NCBI GenBank assembly: GCA_023014365.1
Contig: JAEBUN010000009.1
Location: forward strand, 1-64,000
Direction: 5' to 3'
DNA: 64,000 nucleotides
From: Lepiota brunneoincarnata
Taxonomy: Eukaryota > Basidiomycota > Agaricomycetes > Agaricales > Agaricaceae
Part shown: positions 9,947-21,896 of the stretch, in pieces
How the letters are laid out: the number at the start of each line of letters is the position of its first letter
How positions within the stretch are numbered: the stretch's first letter is position 1
Translations under genes and position numbers: made by a program
The notes under the pieces: generated by a model
What the model saw: only the letters and a program-made list of their open reading frames with translations
Databases searched by the model: none
What the model was told of the DNA's origin: nothing

Positions 9947-10796
9947 GAGCACCCAATGATACATGGAGCTCTTTTGCCATCGCAACAGCGTCGGAGTGAA
10001 GTTCTGCAACAGAGCCCAAAGGCACCTGCCAGAAAGTAATGGTCCGCTGGGCCTTGGCAGACAACCAGTGATCCAGAGACCGGCACACCTCCAGGGAATG
10101 AGCCTGGCCGGCATGCACAGAGGGATCAACAGCTCTGCGGGCAGAGCCTGCAGAGCCTGTATATATAAGGATGTGATCAGTTTCAGCACAATCCAAGACC
10201 ATGCTTACTCCCAATCGAATGGAGTGGAGCTCCATGTCAGCGAGCAGAACCCTCCCTGCAGCCTGCCTGGCCTGCCTGCAAACATGCAAGCCACTGAAAC
10301 AGCCTGCAGCTTCCCACATGGCAGCCAGTGGGCACCAGCTGCTATGGAAGCAGACAATGGGTCAGCCTGCACTCTCCAGATGGAGGTGTGCAGTCTGTCA
10401 AGATGCCGTTGCTTCGAATCCCCCTCTGGATTAACAGTGTAGAGCATGAATTTGATCTGCTCTGAGAAGCAGTCCAAAAGTTGGAGACCTGGCCTGTTCT
10501 CGTCTGCAAATGGGCTGAACGGCTCAGTAAGCTGCGGAAGTACTTCCTGTACCTCCATGAGAGCACTCTTCACCCTGGACCAAAGTGCCAGGGTGAGAGA
10601 CAAAATAGAACGAGGGTGTGCCGGGGAGCTCCCTCTAAACTTGTGGCCCAGCAAGGGCCAAAGTGGATGATTCGCCACAAGTGTGGTGACCTGGAATATT
10701 GTTTGGGAAGCCAACTTCTTGAGATGCAGCTGGAAGGGCAGAAGGCCTGCAAGGGCCTCTGCCCCCCCAGAGGGGGATGTATGGAATGCACTGATG
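9947..10796 (-). mobile_element. L-alpha LINE internal fragment (RT end, connection, RNase H)
   Basis: The minus strand encodes the region after the reverse-transcriptase core: ISAFHTSPSGGAEALAGLLP, LKKLASQTIF, a connection domain to TVNPEGDSKQRHLDRLH, then the RNase H-like segment LDCAETDHILIYTG and DPSVHAGQAHSLEVCRS. The fragment begins at about 10,796 and runs leftward to 9,947, where it abuts the poly(A) of the previous LINE. A TGA interrupts the frame near 10,200. At its other end it faces a plus-strand LINE 5' region head to head. Confidence 0.8.
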
Positions 10797-11400
10797 ATCA
10801 TCGCTTCTTGATCTGGTACTTCCACCAGCAACATGCACAGCCACACCCACCTCGATGCTAAACCTCTTGTCCTGCGCACCCCTGCTATTAGATCCCCCTA
10901 GTGGTACCGGCATCCTCACATGTCTTCCTCTGCCTTGCAACAGGCAGTGCAAGGAGGGGCGGATTGTGGCAGATCCCACAGTTCAGGCCATGGTCCCCCC
11001 CCTACCCCCTCCACCAACCCATTGGATGTTCTGTCCCCCAGCTCCCTGAGGAGCCCTTTTCAAGAGCCCGCTGGCTGCTACAGTACAGTGGCAAGCATGT
11101 ATGCTGCAGTTTCCCCACCTCGTGGGATGGCCGTCAACTTGGTGGAGACACCGTGGCAGGCTCAACCTGTCTCCCGCCTCTCTGCATTCTCTAATGACTT
11201 GCAGTCATCTTCCAAATGACCATGGCGTAACTCCAGTGAGGGGGGTCATCCCCTCTTTGCCCCCCCTGTGATCTCCCCCCTGCGGGTTGACTTGGATGCC
11301 CCCCTGGATGGTGACAGTCAGGCGGATCACCTGCAAGCAATAGTGGAGTTGTTCAAGCTCACCACGGAGTACTTGGTAAAGCACACCGAGCATCCCTTCT
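10797..11400 (+). mobile_element. LINE ORF1 5' region (partner of 25,692-26,290)
   Basis: From the block gatctggtacttccacca to about 11,400 this matches the start of the LINE at 25,692, including the ORF1 start (ATG 10,920 here, 25,813 there; both begin MSSSA.QQA) and the later block DSQADHLQAI.EL.KLTT.YLVKHTE. Copy differences are largely CG here against TG/CA there. A stop at 11,216-11,218 and a switch to other sequence after about 11,400 mean this is only a fragment. Confidence 0.7.
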
Positions 11401-11589
11401 TGGACTTCAACTGCCATCAACTCGCTTGCACAGCCACCACCTACCCCTACCATCGTCCTCTGCAACAAGCTCTGCTTGCTTGATCTATGATCTTAAAGTC
11501 CTATGCACATGCCTCCAAGGTCTACTCACTCCACTCAGGGGGTGGGAGCTCCTCCACTGCCAGATCCCTTGTCACCAGACCCTCTCACC

Positions 11590-13711
11590 ATGGCTCTTTC
11601 TCACACTCAGGATGCCCCCCCCAGCTCCTCTCAACCCAGCTACAGCTCTGCATCGCAGGCTGCTGCCCCTGCTCTGGCTGCCGAGGCCCCCAAGAGGTCT
11701 CGTGAGTCCGTCATCTACCCGGATGATGCCCTGGTGACCCCTCATCCCAAGCGCACCCACACGCCCAAGCCGTCCGCCTCCTTCAGGCAGGACCTCAACC
11801 TCAAATCGGTCTCCAGTTCTGCCAGGATGGCTGTCGACACCCCTGGCCCCAAGCCATCCCCCGGCCCCACCTTTGCTGCAAATGAGGAGGAGAACCCCAA
11901 CTTCGTCCCCACCTTTCTTGCCCTTTCCCGCAGTCTTGCAGATGTAGAGGGTGAGACTGGGATTGTGGCGGATACACTTGACACAGTTGCCCTTTGGCTG
12001 GAGAGAGCCAAGAGGGTGCATCTTTCTGAGGGCGGCAGCGTGGAGGTCACCCACTCCCTGGCCAGGCTCTTCCACGAGGTGGAGGAGCATGACTGGGACG
12101 ATATCCCCTTTACAGAGGGTGAGCGCACCCATAGGCTCCACAAGTGGGCCTCTGAGGTGTATGGTCCATCCAGGCCGGGCACCCCCACCCCTGTGCAAGG
12201 GAGGGGCAAACGGCTGGACTCTGCTGTGACTGCTGCTCCTGTTGGGGTGGTGGGCAGTATGCATGCCCCCTCTCCTAGGGCCTCTGTGGCTCCTATGGAG
12301 GTGGATGGCACTTTGTGGGCTGGTGGCTCTTGCCACCCCCCTGTGGAGGGTAACCTCCCCCTGCTTCCCCCCCCTGGCGGAGGATCTGGGGCATTTTCCT
12401 GTGGGGTACACGTGTCCTGCGCCTACCCAGCAATTCTTCAGGAACCTGGCCCATATGGGGTTGGGCAATCCTGTCCCAGTGGCTCGCAACCCCAGTGCGG
12501 GGCAGCAGCCATCTCGCATCAGGGCAGTGCATGCTGCCCTCGTTCCTCCACTGTCGGTAGCGGACAGGGCTCAGCTGGCTGCTAGGCCACCCCCCAGTCC
12601 CCCCCCTCTGCATGTCAACTTGGCTACCAAGCCTTGTTCCCCGTCCCGCACCTATGCGGCTGTGGCTGTCTCTTCACCATCGGGTCTCGTCAACCTGGTG
12701 CATGCTCTTCCAGAGCTACCTTCCCATAAGGTGGTCTCATTTCATCAGTAGGTGGCAGCTGCCCAGCAGCCACCCAAGGCTCCTAAGCCTAGGATGACTA
12801 CGTCCAGGCCTTTGCGCAAGCAGGTCATGCTTACCCTCGCAGGGGGCAGTCTCCCAGTTAACCTGGGCCCTGTCGTCTATGCAGAGATTCATCAAGTGGC
12901 TGCTACTGCTCTAGCTTCTGCAGGCTCGCTCATTTGTATCAAGTGGGTCTAGCAGATGGATGTGCATGTAGCCTGCTACACCACCGCTGTGCCCAGCAAA
13001 CTGGACATTGGCACTATCAGGAACGTGGTCCGCGCAAACTGGCCTCAGGCTGTTATGGACATGAACCTTCCTCGGTTGAAGAGTTACCTTAAGCTCTTTG
13101 ACGCGCCTATGTTCTGGGGCAGTCAGCCTTGGCTCACACCCAACAGGGTTGTCAAGGCTATGCAGCGCTCTGTGTGGTCTGAGTATTTTGTGCTGGCCAC
13201 CAGGCCACACATTGTCAAGAACTTGAGGGCCGCTGATACGGCCACTGTGTTCTTTGAAATCTGGGACTCTCAACAGGGCTCCAATGCGAAGACTGTCTCT
13301 CAGCGAGTAATCACTATTGATGGCACTCCGTGCAGGATTATTCCCGTGAAGGCCAATCCCAGTGTTCCCCTCTGCCAGTGCTGCTGGAAGTGGGGGCACC
13401 CCTCTCTAGCCTGCCAACACAAGGCTATCTGCTGCTTGCACTGCGGCAGTCTATATTCCCTGACTAACCATTGGGCATTTGCCTCATGCTGCAAGGGCCA
13501 GCCCAACCATAGGCTGCCCATTGCCCCTACCCCCGCTGACCACCCCTGCCCCCACACCCCTGTGTGCATGAACTGTGGTGGCACTCACGCTGCATTAGCT
13601 TTGGCCTGCCCATTCTGGGCTCACCGCTTTGATTGGGAGTGGATTGAGCACCAGTATGATTCTCCAGTAAGGGTTCGTTCCCCACTGCGTCAGCCTCACT
13701 TACCCCAATGA
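11590..13711 (+). pseudogene. LINE ORF1 (Gag-like, zinc-knuckle protein)
   Basis: An ATG at 11,590 (MALSHTQDAPPSSSQ) opens a Pro/Ser/Ala-rich N-terminus followed by a helical block (DTVALWLERAKRVHLSEGG, EVEEHDWDDIPFTEGERTH). The frame shifts once between about 12,340 and 12,370, then runs to 13,711 with TAG codons at 12,749 and 12,953 where CAG is likely ancestral. The C-terminal half has the conserved folded part (LPRLKSYLKLFDAPMFWG, TVFFEIWDSQQGSNAK) and zinc knuckles: CQCCWKWGHPSLAC, a second set CCLHCGSLYSLTNH, and CMNCGGTHAALALAC. Such ORF1 proteins coat the LINE RNA. The stop codon overlaps the ORF2 start (ATGA). Without repair of these lesions it cannot make a full protein. Confidence 0.75.
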
Positions 13712-15907
13712 ATAGGGACCATCAGGAACCTAGGAGTTTGAGACAGGCTTGTTGTATCTGGTCTCAGAATGTATTTCATAGTTACATTCTTGTAGACACT
13801 TTACTTGAACAATTCAAGGATGATGTGGATATGTTCCTATTACAGGAGCCGCCCTGGTGCTCCATCCATCGCATTCTGTCCTCTGACCCTGATGGGGATG
13901 AGGTTGTCAGGGCGCCCAAGCATCCAGAGTGGCTGTGCCTGTTCCACCCTCCCTCATCCCCGGATCAGTCTCCTCGGGTTATGGCATATGTGCATAACCA
14001 GATGATGCGGCTCCAGCCCTTGCTTCAACATGACATCATCGATCACTGTGACATCATGGCCATCTCCATGTTTTTGCATGGGGAGGCCATGTACTTCCTC
14101 AATGTTTATTCAGACGACAGGCAGTCGGGTATCCACTATCTGGCAGATGCCGTTAACTCTCTCCCACAGTGTGCCCTCATGTTGGGGGACTTTAACTACC
14201 ACGTGCCGCAGTGGGACCCGTGGGCTCCCCACAACCCTGCTGCTGCTGCCTCCCTGCTGGAAACAGCAGATTTGTTGGGCCTGGACCTCTTGCTTCCTTA
14301 GAACCCTGGCCCCACACACTTCCCCTTCGAGGAGGGGCTTGCTCCTACCATGATCAACCTTGTATTTGCGAGGGTGGCTGTGGGCCATTTGCCACTTCCC
14401 ATGCAGTGTCCCGATCTGCGGGGTCAATCTGACCATTGCCCCCTTCAGATCACTGTCCCTCTGGAAGCCTTTGAGGAGGCTGTGCCCAGGCACTCGCTGA
14501 GGTGGGACTTGGACAAGAAGGCTAAGTTCCTTGCTGAGGTCTCGACAGGGCTTATGGGTCTGGACTTTCTGGACCTGGGCTCATCCGGCAGGATTGATGA
14601 GGTGGCTATGGCCATCTCTGCGGTCTTCTCCAGGGCATGGCTCGCCCACTCCAAGGAGATCTGTGTCATCTCATGGTCCAAGCCATGGTGGGACGATGAG
14701 TGCTCATGCACTTATGCAGCGTATTCTCGGTCCTGGGACCAGGAGGATGCTCGCACGTTTAAGCGGACCTGGAAGGCCGCCAAGCGCAAGTTCTTTGATG
14801 AGCGCATTGAGGAGATTGCTTCCACCAACAAGCACCCCTGGGACCTGATGGATTGGGTTAGAGTGTGCAAGTTGCCTCCCTGCAAGGCAATCTGCTATCG
14901 CGATCACCCCTGCAATACTCTCAAGGAGCTCTGGGAAGGGCTCCATGGCTCTTACAATGCTGCCAACAATTGTCTGATTGATGTCAGGGTTCTTGATCAG
15001 ATTGATCCACTCCTGCCATGGGAGTGGCCAGTCTTCTCCAATTTGGAGATGCACAAGGCCTTGCGCGCGTGCTCCTCCTTGTCATCACCCGGTCTGGACC
15101 ACATCACATGGATGCACCTCAAGTCTGTTCTGGCGGGCCCGACAGTTACATGTTTGGTCTGTCGGGTTGCTGATGCCTGCATGGAGTGCGGGCATTGGCC
15201 TTGTCACTTTAAGGAGAGTGTGTCAGTTATCATACCGAAGCCTGGCAAGCCCTCCTATGCTACTCTGAAGGCGTTCAGACCGATCGTCCTTCTTAATACT
15301 CTCAGTAAACTTATCAAGAAAATGATCTCACACTGCTTGCAGTTTGAGGCTGTCAAGTTTGGCATGTTCCATCCAAACCAGTTCAGCAGTGTGATCCAGC
15401 GGTCCACCGATGCATCCATGCAGTCCAGCTTCTGGGGGGGAAGGTTACAGCTCCCAAGGCCAAGCTTTTTGCCATCCAGCTGGCAGTGTCCAAGGCAGTT
15501 ACTGTCAAGGGCACTGCTGGTCTTGTCCTGTTCACCGACCTGATGGCCTTGGCCAGGTGGGCGGTGGACCCATCAGTGCATTCTGCCCAGGGTCACTCCT
15601 TGGTGGTCTGCCACCTTCTCACCAAGTGGTTTGCCAGGGGTCCAGCCCGCTCAGTCCATTTCTGGGAGGTCCTTTCGCACACGAGGTGACCTTTCCATAC
15701 TCAGGTGCACAACTTTGCTAGGTTGTTGCCTTCTATTGGGGTAGGGGCTTGTCCCCAGGCCTCGCTTGACTACCTCCGTAAGGAGGAAGTACATTCATGT
15801 CAGGACTGCTGGATTGACTTGTTCCAGGATCCTGACCATCGTGGGCATGGTTTCCTTCAGCTTGCCAGGGACGATGACTGTCCCTTGCAGCCCACATATC
15901 TCCACGG
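13708..15907 (+). pseudogene. LINE ORF2 (endonuclease, RT, RNase H) with internal deletion
   Basis: ORF2 starts at ATG 13,708, overlapping the ORF1 stop by ATGA. The APE-type endonuclease is recognisable: WSQNVFHSYIL, LLQEPPW, NVYSDDRQSG, LGDFNYHVPQWDP and SDHCPL. A TAG at 14,299-14,301 (CAG expected) interrupts it. The region before the RT (KPWWDDECS, WDLMDWVRVCKLP) and the RT N-terminal motifs (SVIIPKPGKPSY, LKAFRPIVLLNTLSKLIKK) follow. At about 15,405-15,440 the sequence jumps from the FHPNQ motif straight to RNase H (KAKLFAIQLAVSKAV, DPSVHSAQGHSLVVCHL), so the RT palm with its catalytic aspartates is missing. The frame is then cut at 15,907 by Gypsy-A1 and resumes at 22,939 as UTR. It belongs to the Tad-like LINE group by domain order. 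Confidence 0.8.
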
Positions 15908-16259
15908 TGTTATGCTGGTTAGGCGTCTGCAAGGCTCAATGCAATTAACAACAAGTTAACTGTTGAGTAATGCAAGCAAGTCTAAGGCAATGCCAAAGAG
16001 CAGGAACAAATACTGTGTATAATAAGACAAAGCTAGAGATTACAAGTAATATCTAGGTCTATATATACTACTGGGGCAATTGGCATGTGATAAAGGTGAG
16101 AATCACATGCAAATGAGTGGAAATCACAAGCCAAAGGTGAACTAACTATAGACGAACAGCAGCATGTGATAAGTAAATATAACTGAGCACTGACAGTGGG
16201 CGGTGACATGTGATAAGCAAAAATAAATGGGTGGATGCATAAGAGGGAAAACGGTAACA
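15908..16259 (-). repeat. Gypsy-A1 3' LTR
   Basis: 352 bp, termini TGTTATGC and GGTAACA in plus orientation. Compared with the other LTR it differs at about 20 positions, all transitions and nearly all at CG/TG/CA dinucleotides. The adjacent internal sequence on the left-hand inner side is ttaccccc. Confidence 0.9.
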
Positions 16260-16344
16260 TTACCCCCTTCTAATCTTCAAACTCTGTTTCAAAGCCAACA
16301 AGTGGCAGGGTATGGGCATTGGGTATGGATTGTGGAAGTAGTCA

Positions 16345-17436
16345 TTTCTAGTCATAGCCATAACCATCGTAGGTGTAGTTGTAGTCGTTGTATTGGCCAT
16401 CACCAATGATATCATACGTTCATCCAAAGGTATTGGGATAGTGTTGCGCCATCCTTTCCAGTGTGGCGTTTCGTTGATTTTGGTGATAGACGGGGCAAGT
16501 TTGCATGTAATGTCTGGGCGTGGAGCAGTTGCAGTGGCAGCAGGTATATTGGGGGCAACTGTGTGCCCAGTGGCCAATTTGATGGCACTCAAAACAGCGA
16601 TTTCTTCCAACATCGTACGAACAGGTTGTCGCGGCTTGGGGTGTGATGGTGGGGGTGGTACAATGTTGAGGGGGTCTTTGGGGTAAGGGGTGGGTTTCCT
16701 GCTGTTGATGGGCTTCCATTCATTGGGTGAATTCGTCCACTGTTTGTTGTCGAGTTTGGGGTGGTGGTGTGGAGGCAGGGGGTACAATAATAGGCAGGGT
16801 AGTAGGGCTTGGAGGTTGTTCAGGTCAAATTCATCAGTGGGTTGAGTGAACAGGGACTTGTTGGGCCAGTCTGTTGGTTGGTGTAGGTTGAATCGGACTA
16901 GGGATTGCGGGCGCAATCCGTATACCAGTCATGGAGCTGCAATGCTTGGTGAAGATTCAGCGGAAGGTGGGGTCAGCCCACAGGCAGTTAAATGTGTTTT
17001 GATTTGCTTCCTTGACTCTTTCAACACTTTGTTTGAGGCCGCGGAGGCAGAGGAGGTTTTCGCGGAGTTGGAAGAAGCCATCACGTACTTCTGTTGATAC
17101 TGCTGGTGTTGGTGCAATAAGAAGTGAAAAGACGAGGGTAGAAGCACTGTCGACTTTGTTAATATAGTCGCTAATGGTAGTGACAAGTGGGGGAATGGGG
17201 ACGGCGGTTGGTGTTTTAGCAATGGGTGGAATGGGACTGGGGGGAGTGGTCTGTTGTGGTACACAGCATGAGGGCGGTGTGTCTTCAGTGGTGTTAAGAG
17301 CGCTTTCAATGAGGAATTGGTATAGGATGCAGTTGGAGTTGGGTTGCATGGACGAGGACCTGGTTGTTTTATCTAACGTAGGTGGGGTAGAAATAAGAGC
17401 GGATTTGGATAGGAGAGATCGGACAGAGGAAGGCAT
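16345..17436 (-). pseudogene. Gypsy-A1 extra 3' ORF with tandem zinc knuckles
   Basis: Downstream of the chromodomain a separate frame starts at ATG 17,436 (MPSSVRSLLSKSALIS). Its first half contains a helical block (ISDYINKVDSASTLVFSLL, DGFFQLRENLLCLRGLK). After a frame change near 16,957 it continues through a Pro-rich stretch to two adjacent zinc knuckles, CFECHQIGHWAHSC and CCHCNCSTPRHYMQTC (CX2CX4HX4C then CX2CX6HX4C), at about 16,540-16,610, and ends in a Tyr/Asp-rich tail (DGQYNDYNYTYDGYD). Gag has its own knuckle, so this is an additional nucleic-acid-binding protein. The same ORF occurs in Gypsy-A2 and, fused to Pol, in the unrelated Gypsy-B. Its role is unknown; RNA packaging or chaperone activity is a guess. 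Confidence 0.7.
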
Positions 17437-17462
17437 TGTGCTGTTAAATGAGGCGGTGTGAT

Positions 17463-20400
17463 TTATTTATGGTAGGGGTGGTGGCGAGAACAATGTGGTT
17501 TCTTCATGGCTTTAAGAGAATGAATAGCAGGCATGTTTTTGTTGTTTCGGTTGAGTCCTTTGAGTCGCTTATACTCCATCAGGAATGCTACTGCATCTCC
17601 TTCATCTTCCATTTTGGGGATAACTTTTCCATCCAGAGTTTCGGGTCTGATTTCATCGGGTACCAATTTAAAGTGAGACTTGGGTTCCCAGGTATTTTCA
17701 GATTCGGGCCATCGAGCCATTTGACTAGGTATTCGAGGCAGTTTTGTCGTTTTCGGTGGTTTAGTATGGCTTCAATTTTGTATACTTGTTCACCTTCAAC
17801 TGTTCGGGGTGGAGGTTGGACATAGTTGGGTCCGTACGTTTCGGTTTCAGTATATGGCATGAGGAGTTGGGCATGGAATACAGGGTGGATTTTCCAGCGT
17901 TTGGGGAGTTCGAGTTGGTATGAAACAGGGGATAAAATGTCGAGGATACGGAATGGTCTAAGGCGTTTGGGAGCCATTTTGCGCATGACATATGGGGTAT
18001 TTACCTGCAGAGGGAGGGAGGGAGGTGATGAGATCCATCGCGATTTGAGCGAACAGGCAGTTTGATTCGGGTGCAGGGATAGGGGTAAAGGCAGGCTTGG
18101 CAGGGTGTTGATTAATTTTAAACTGTTGACAGTTGGCGCATCCTTTGACATAATCACATGTGAAACTGGCCATACTGGGCCAGTAGAAATCACGCTCCAA
18201 TGCATGAAGGGTCACGTCAATACCAGGGTGTCCTGCGGTGGGGGAATTATGATATTTCCATATGATACATCAGCAGAGTTTGAGATCCTCTGGCAGAATG
18301 GTCCTACCATCATAAGTAACAATTAAACCTTTCAGGGTTCATGTTACAGAATATCAGGAATCCGTAGGAACATATGGGGCAGTCATGAGGGCGGTGATCT
18401 GTTCGGTAGTGTGCAGGTCATAATTATGATGATGAAGTATATTGTCTCGGGTTTCTTGGTTGATGGTGTTGACGAATATAGTCTTGGGTAATACCATTAC
18501 GGATTTGTTGTCTTCATCTTTGTTGGGGATATGGTCGGGACATCGGGAGAGAGTGTCGGTGGCGGGTATTTTTGTACCAGGTACATGCTCGATCTGGAGA
18601 TTAAAGCGGGAGAGGAATTGATGCCAGCGGGCCTGGCGCTGGTTTATATCCTGCGGTTTCTTCCAATAAGTAAGATTTTGGTGATCGGTACAAACTTTCA
18701 TGGGGAAGGGTCCTCTTTCCAGATAATGACACCATTCACCAAGGGCATGGATAATGGCGAGTAACTTGCGGTCGTGAATATCGTAATTTTGTTTGGTGGG
18801 CATAAGGGTTTTTGATAGGAAAGCCATGGGGTGGCGTTGATTATTAATGTCAGTTTGATAAAGTACAGCTCCGGTAGCATATTTTGAAGTGTCGCATTCG
18901 ATTTCAAATGGTTTCAATTGATCAGGCATTGTAAGCATGGGTTGCTTTGAGAACTGAAGTTTCAAAGCATCGAATGAGTCACGGCATTCATCGGTCCACT
19001 TGAATAGTCATTTGGTCGACATAAGGGCATTAAGGGGTCGGGCGATAGTGGAATAGCTGTGGATAAATTTCTGGTAGAAGTTGCAGAATCCTATAAATTT
19101 TCAGACGTCTTTGGTACATTTCAGTATGGGCCATTGGGCAATTCTGGCTAGTTTGACAGGGTCCATTTCAATTTTATTGGGTGTGATGATCATGCCAAGG
19201 TATTCCATATGGTTGCGGTAGAATTTGCATTTCTCGGTTTTGAGATAGATGTTGTTTAGGGCCAAACACTCAAGAACTTCTTCCATGATGCGGTCGTGTT
19301 CTTCCTGGTCACAAGCAAATATGAGTATGTCATCCATGTAAATGATGATTCCTCCTTTACGGATCGGGGACGCTAAGATATCATCCATAAATGCCTGGAA
19401 AGTTGTGGGGGAGTTGCACATTCCGAAGAACATAATGGTTGGTTCGAATGGTCCAAGCGGGGTGTTGAATGCACCTTTCCATTCATCTCCTTTCTTGATG
19501 CGAATGTTGTTGTATCCAGCACGGACATCAAGTTTGGAAAATATATGGGCTCCTTGGAGCTTATCCATAATCTCGGTAGCCATTGGGATTCGGTATGCGT
19601 TCTTGACCATATGTTTATTTGACATAGCAGTAATCCTGACAGGGGCAGAGTGAACCATCCTTTTTGTCGACGAAGAAGAATGGGGATGCCATTGGGGATT
19701 TCAATGGACGGATGTAACCTTTATGGAGGTTTTTGGAAATAAACTCTTTCAAAGAGTTATCTTAGTTTGGGGAAAGCTTGTAAGCTTTCATCGTGACGGG
19801 TTTGAATTTGGGCTTTAATTCAATAGTGTGGTTGTAAGATTGTCAGGGAGGGAATCGTTCAGCAGCCTTCTTGCTGAAACGACTCAATCATCGGTGGAAT
19901 CAGCAGGGGACTTTAATGGCAGGGTCATTGACCTTTTTGTCTCCGTGTTTAATTGCAAGTTCTGTAGCTTGACTGGTTCGGTTGATCTCAAGCTCAACAT
20001 GAGCAAGTTCAGTGGGCGTACTGATGATCTGACGCATCTCGGACTCTAGAGAGAACTCTTTGTAGTCCTCATCAAGGAGAGGTTCATAGATCGGTTCATG
20101 CAGGGTGTAAGAAAACTTTCCTTCAGGGTTGAATGCATTTGATCGGTCCATTGCGAGAGTAGTGATATCGATCGGATGGTTGTTGTATGTTAAGTACTTG
20201 GGGTGGTGGTTGCACTTCTTCTCTTTTCTCCATTGGAACGTACGGCGTTTCCAATCGATTTTTGGGTTGACTTCATTAAGCCACAGGAAACCAAGGACCA
20301 TTGGTTTCAATCCTGTTGCTGCGATATAGGCGGTGATGGGAGTCAATCGACCATCAATTATTGTGCGGAAGGTAGAATAATGGGTAATCATTCTGTTTAG

Positions 20401-20669
20401 ATTGTTTGATCCATCGAAATTACACATGTTAATTGCTCGGGGAAGTTCTTGCTTCCATAAACGATGTTTGGTGATGAAGTTGTCTGATATGAAGTTTCCT
20501 TGAGCTCTGGAGTCAAGGAGGGCAATAAGTGGGACATCTTTTTGTTCTCTCAGGCTCTGCACCTTTAAAGGAAGATATATGGATTTATTGTTTGAAGTAG
20601 ATGGGAGAGTTACAACATTACAAGAGAGAGGGGAACTGGGAGGGGCTGGCGTCAAACAGAACCTCCGAA
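17463..20669 (-). pseudogene. Gypsy-A1 Pol (protease, RT, RNase H, partial integrase, chromodomain)
   Basis: From right to left: protease with LLDSRAQGNFIS (Gly of DSGA lost), RT with [31 protein letters not shown] and an intact YMDD ([11 protein letters not shown]), RNase H (FEIECDTSKYATGAVLY, YDIHDRKLLAIIHALGEW, TDHQNL), integrase H2C2 zinc domain (HALERDFYWPSM...CANCQQFKIN), then chromodomain (VYKIEAILNHRKRQN, EYLVKWLD). Compared with Gypsy-A2 the stretch corresponding to 38,787-39,404 is absent at about 18,003, removing the DDE core of integrase. A one-base deletion after KWLD shifts the chromodomain frame; Gypsy-A2 reads KWLDWP there. Frames are also broken between protease and RT. Confidence 0.85.
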
Positions 20670-21896
20670 TCAAAAATTTGCGAACGGTTGCATAGTTGGG
20701 TCTTTGGACCAAGTCTTGTAGACTTCAATGGCTTCGGTTTCAGGAATAGATTCGATGATAGAATGGATTTTAAGGGAGGTGTTTTGTATGTTGGTTGCTT
20801 TATCGGTCTTCGGTTGCGGTCGGGCAACGTTGGGGCAGATGTGGGAGATGTGACTGGGTTTGAAACAGCAGAAACATAAGCCTTTCTTGTAGGCACGTTT
20901 TTCTTTGGGTGTGAAGATGGCATTGATATTGATGTCATCATTGTGGGGGAAATGATCTGGTTGGTCTTCTTCAGCTTCTTCTTGATCGGGGTGCAGATCA
21001 CTGGGGATATTAAAAGAAGAGTAATATTCAGGACCTTCATTAAGGTACGTATTGTCGATCTCCATGGCATTCGGATCACATGATGGGCAGAATTGGTAAT
21101 GGCAGTTTGGTCCAGTGTAGGACAATTGTTGTTACTGTCGGTGATACGGTTGTTGCGTACAGCGGTAGTTATTGGCGGGGGCGGGGCATGGACGGAATCC
21201 TGGACACGGTCCAAGGATTGTAGAAGTGGTGCGCCAGTTGTGGTCAATCTGGATAGCATGGCGGTACCATTCATTTATGGTATTGGGCAGGTTCGGATCA
21301 GTGAGGATTTTGTAAGCAAGGTTCCGATTGATGACATTTTGGAACTTTTCTATGAGGGTGCGATCTTTGTGGAGTCCTGAATGGTGGATGAGAGTCTTGA
21401 ACTCTGCGATGACGTCTTCAACATTACAGGATCCTTGGCAGAGGGTGTTAAGGTTGTGGAATGCTTGGGATGGGACATCAACAGGTGAGAATGCTTTGGT
21501 GAACTCTTCAATGAGTTCATCATATGTTCCGGGGGTGAACTCTCCCCAAATTTGCTTCGACTGAAAGTACTGGTTCTTCCAGTTGCTGGCTTCGCCGGTT
21601 TTAAGCAAGGATAAGAAGAATACGATTTTCTTGTTGTTGGTGTTATAGATGTCGGCATTACCATAAAGGTAGAGTGTTACAGAGTTAATGAATTCCTGGA
21701 AATTCTTGCAGTTGCCATCAAATGGTATTGGTTTTTCGAACAACAGTTCTTTATAGCTGTTGTGCTGCGGTTGTGGTGATGGTGGTCGGGGTGGACCTTG
21801 TGGTGGTCCAGGCGGTCCTGGTGGGCCTCCAGGTGGTCCTCCAGGTGGTCCTGACGGTGGCTGGTTAGCTGGCGGGTCTCCCATAGTTTCAGACAT
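20670..21896 (-). pseudogene. Gypsy-A1 Gag
   Basis: The likely start is ATG 21,896 (MSETMGDPPANQPPSG), conserved in Gypsy-A2 at 51,753. A Gly/Pro-rich N-terminus is followed by a Retrotrans_gag-type core (NCKNFQEFINSVTLYLYGN, WGEFTPGTYDELIEEFTKAF, NVEDVIAEFKTLIHHSGL) and a linker with an acidic patch (DQEEAEEDQPDHF). A zinc knuckle CFCCFKPSHISHIC fits CX2CX4HX4C. A single TAA at about 21,131 (CAA expected) divides the frame; otherwise it is continuous. Confidence 0.8.

Noticed and set aside
11572..12519. 315-codon minus-strand frame
   Set aside because: Mirror of the GC-rich ORF1 on the plus strand, which has the family features.
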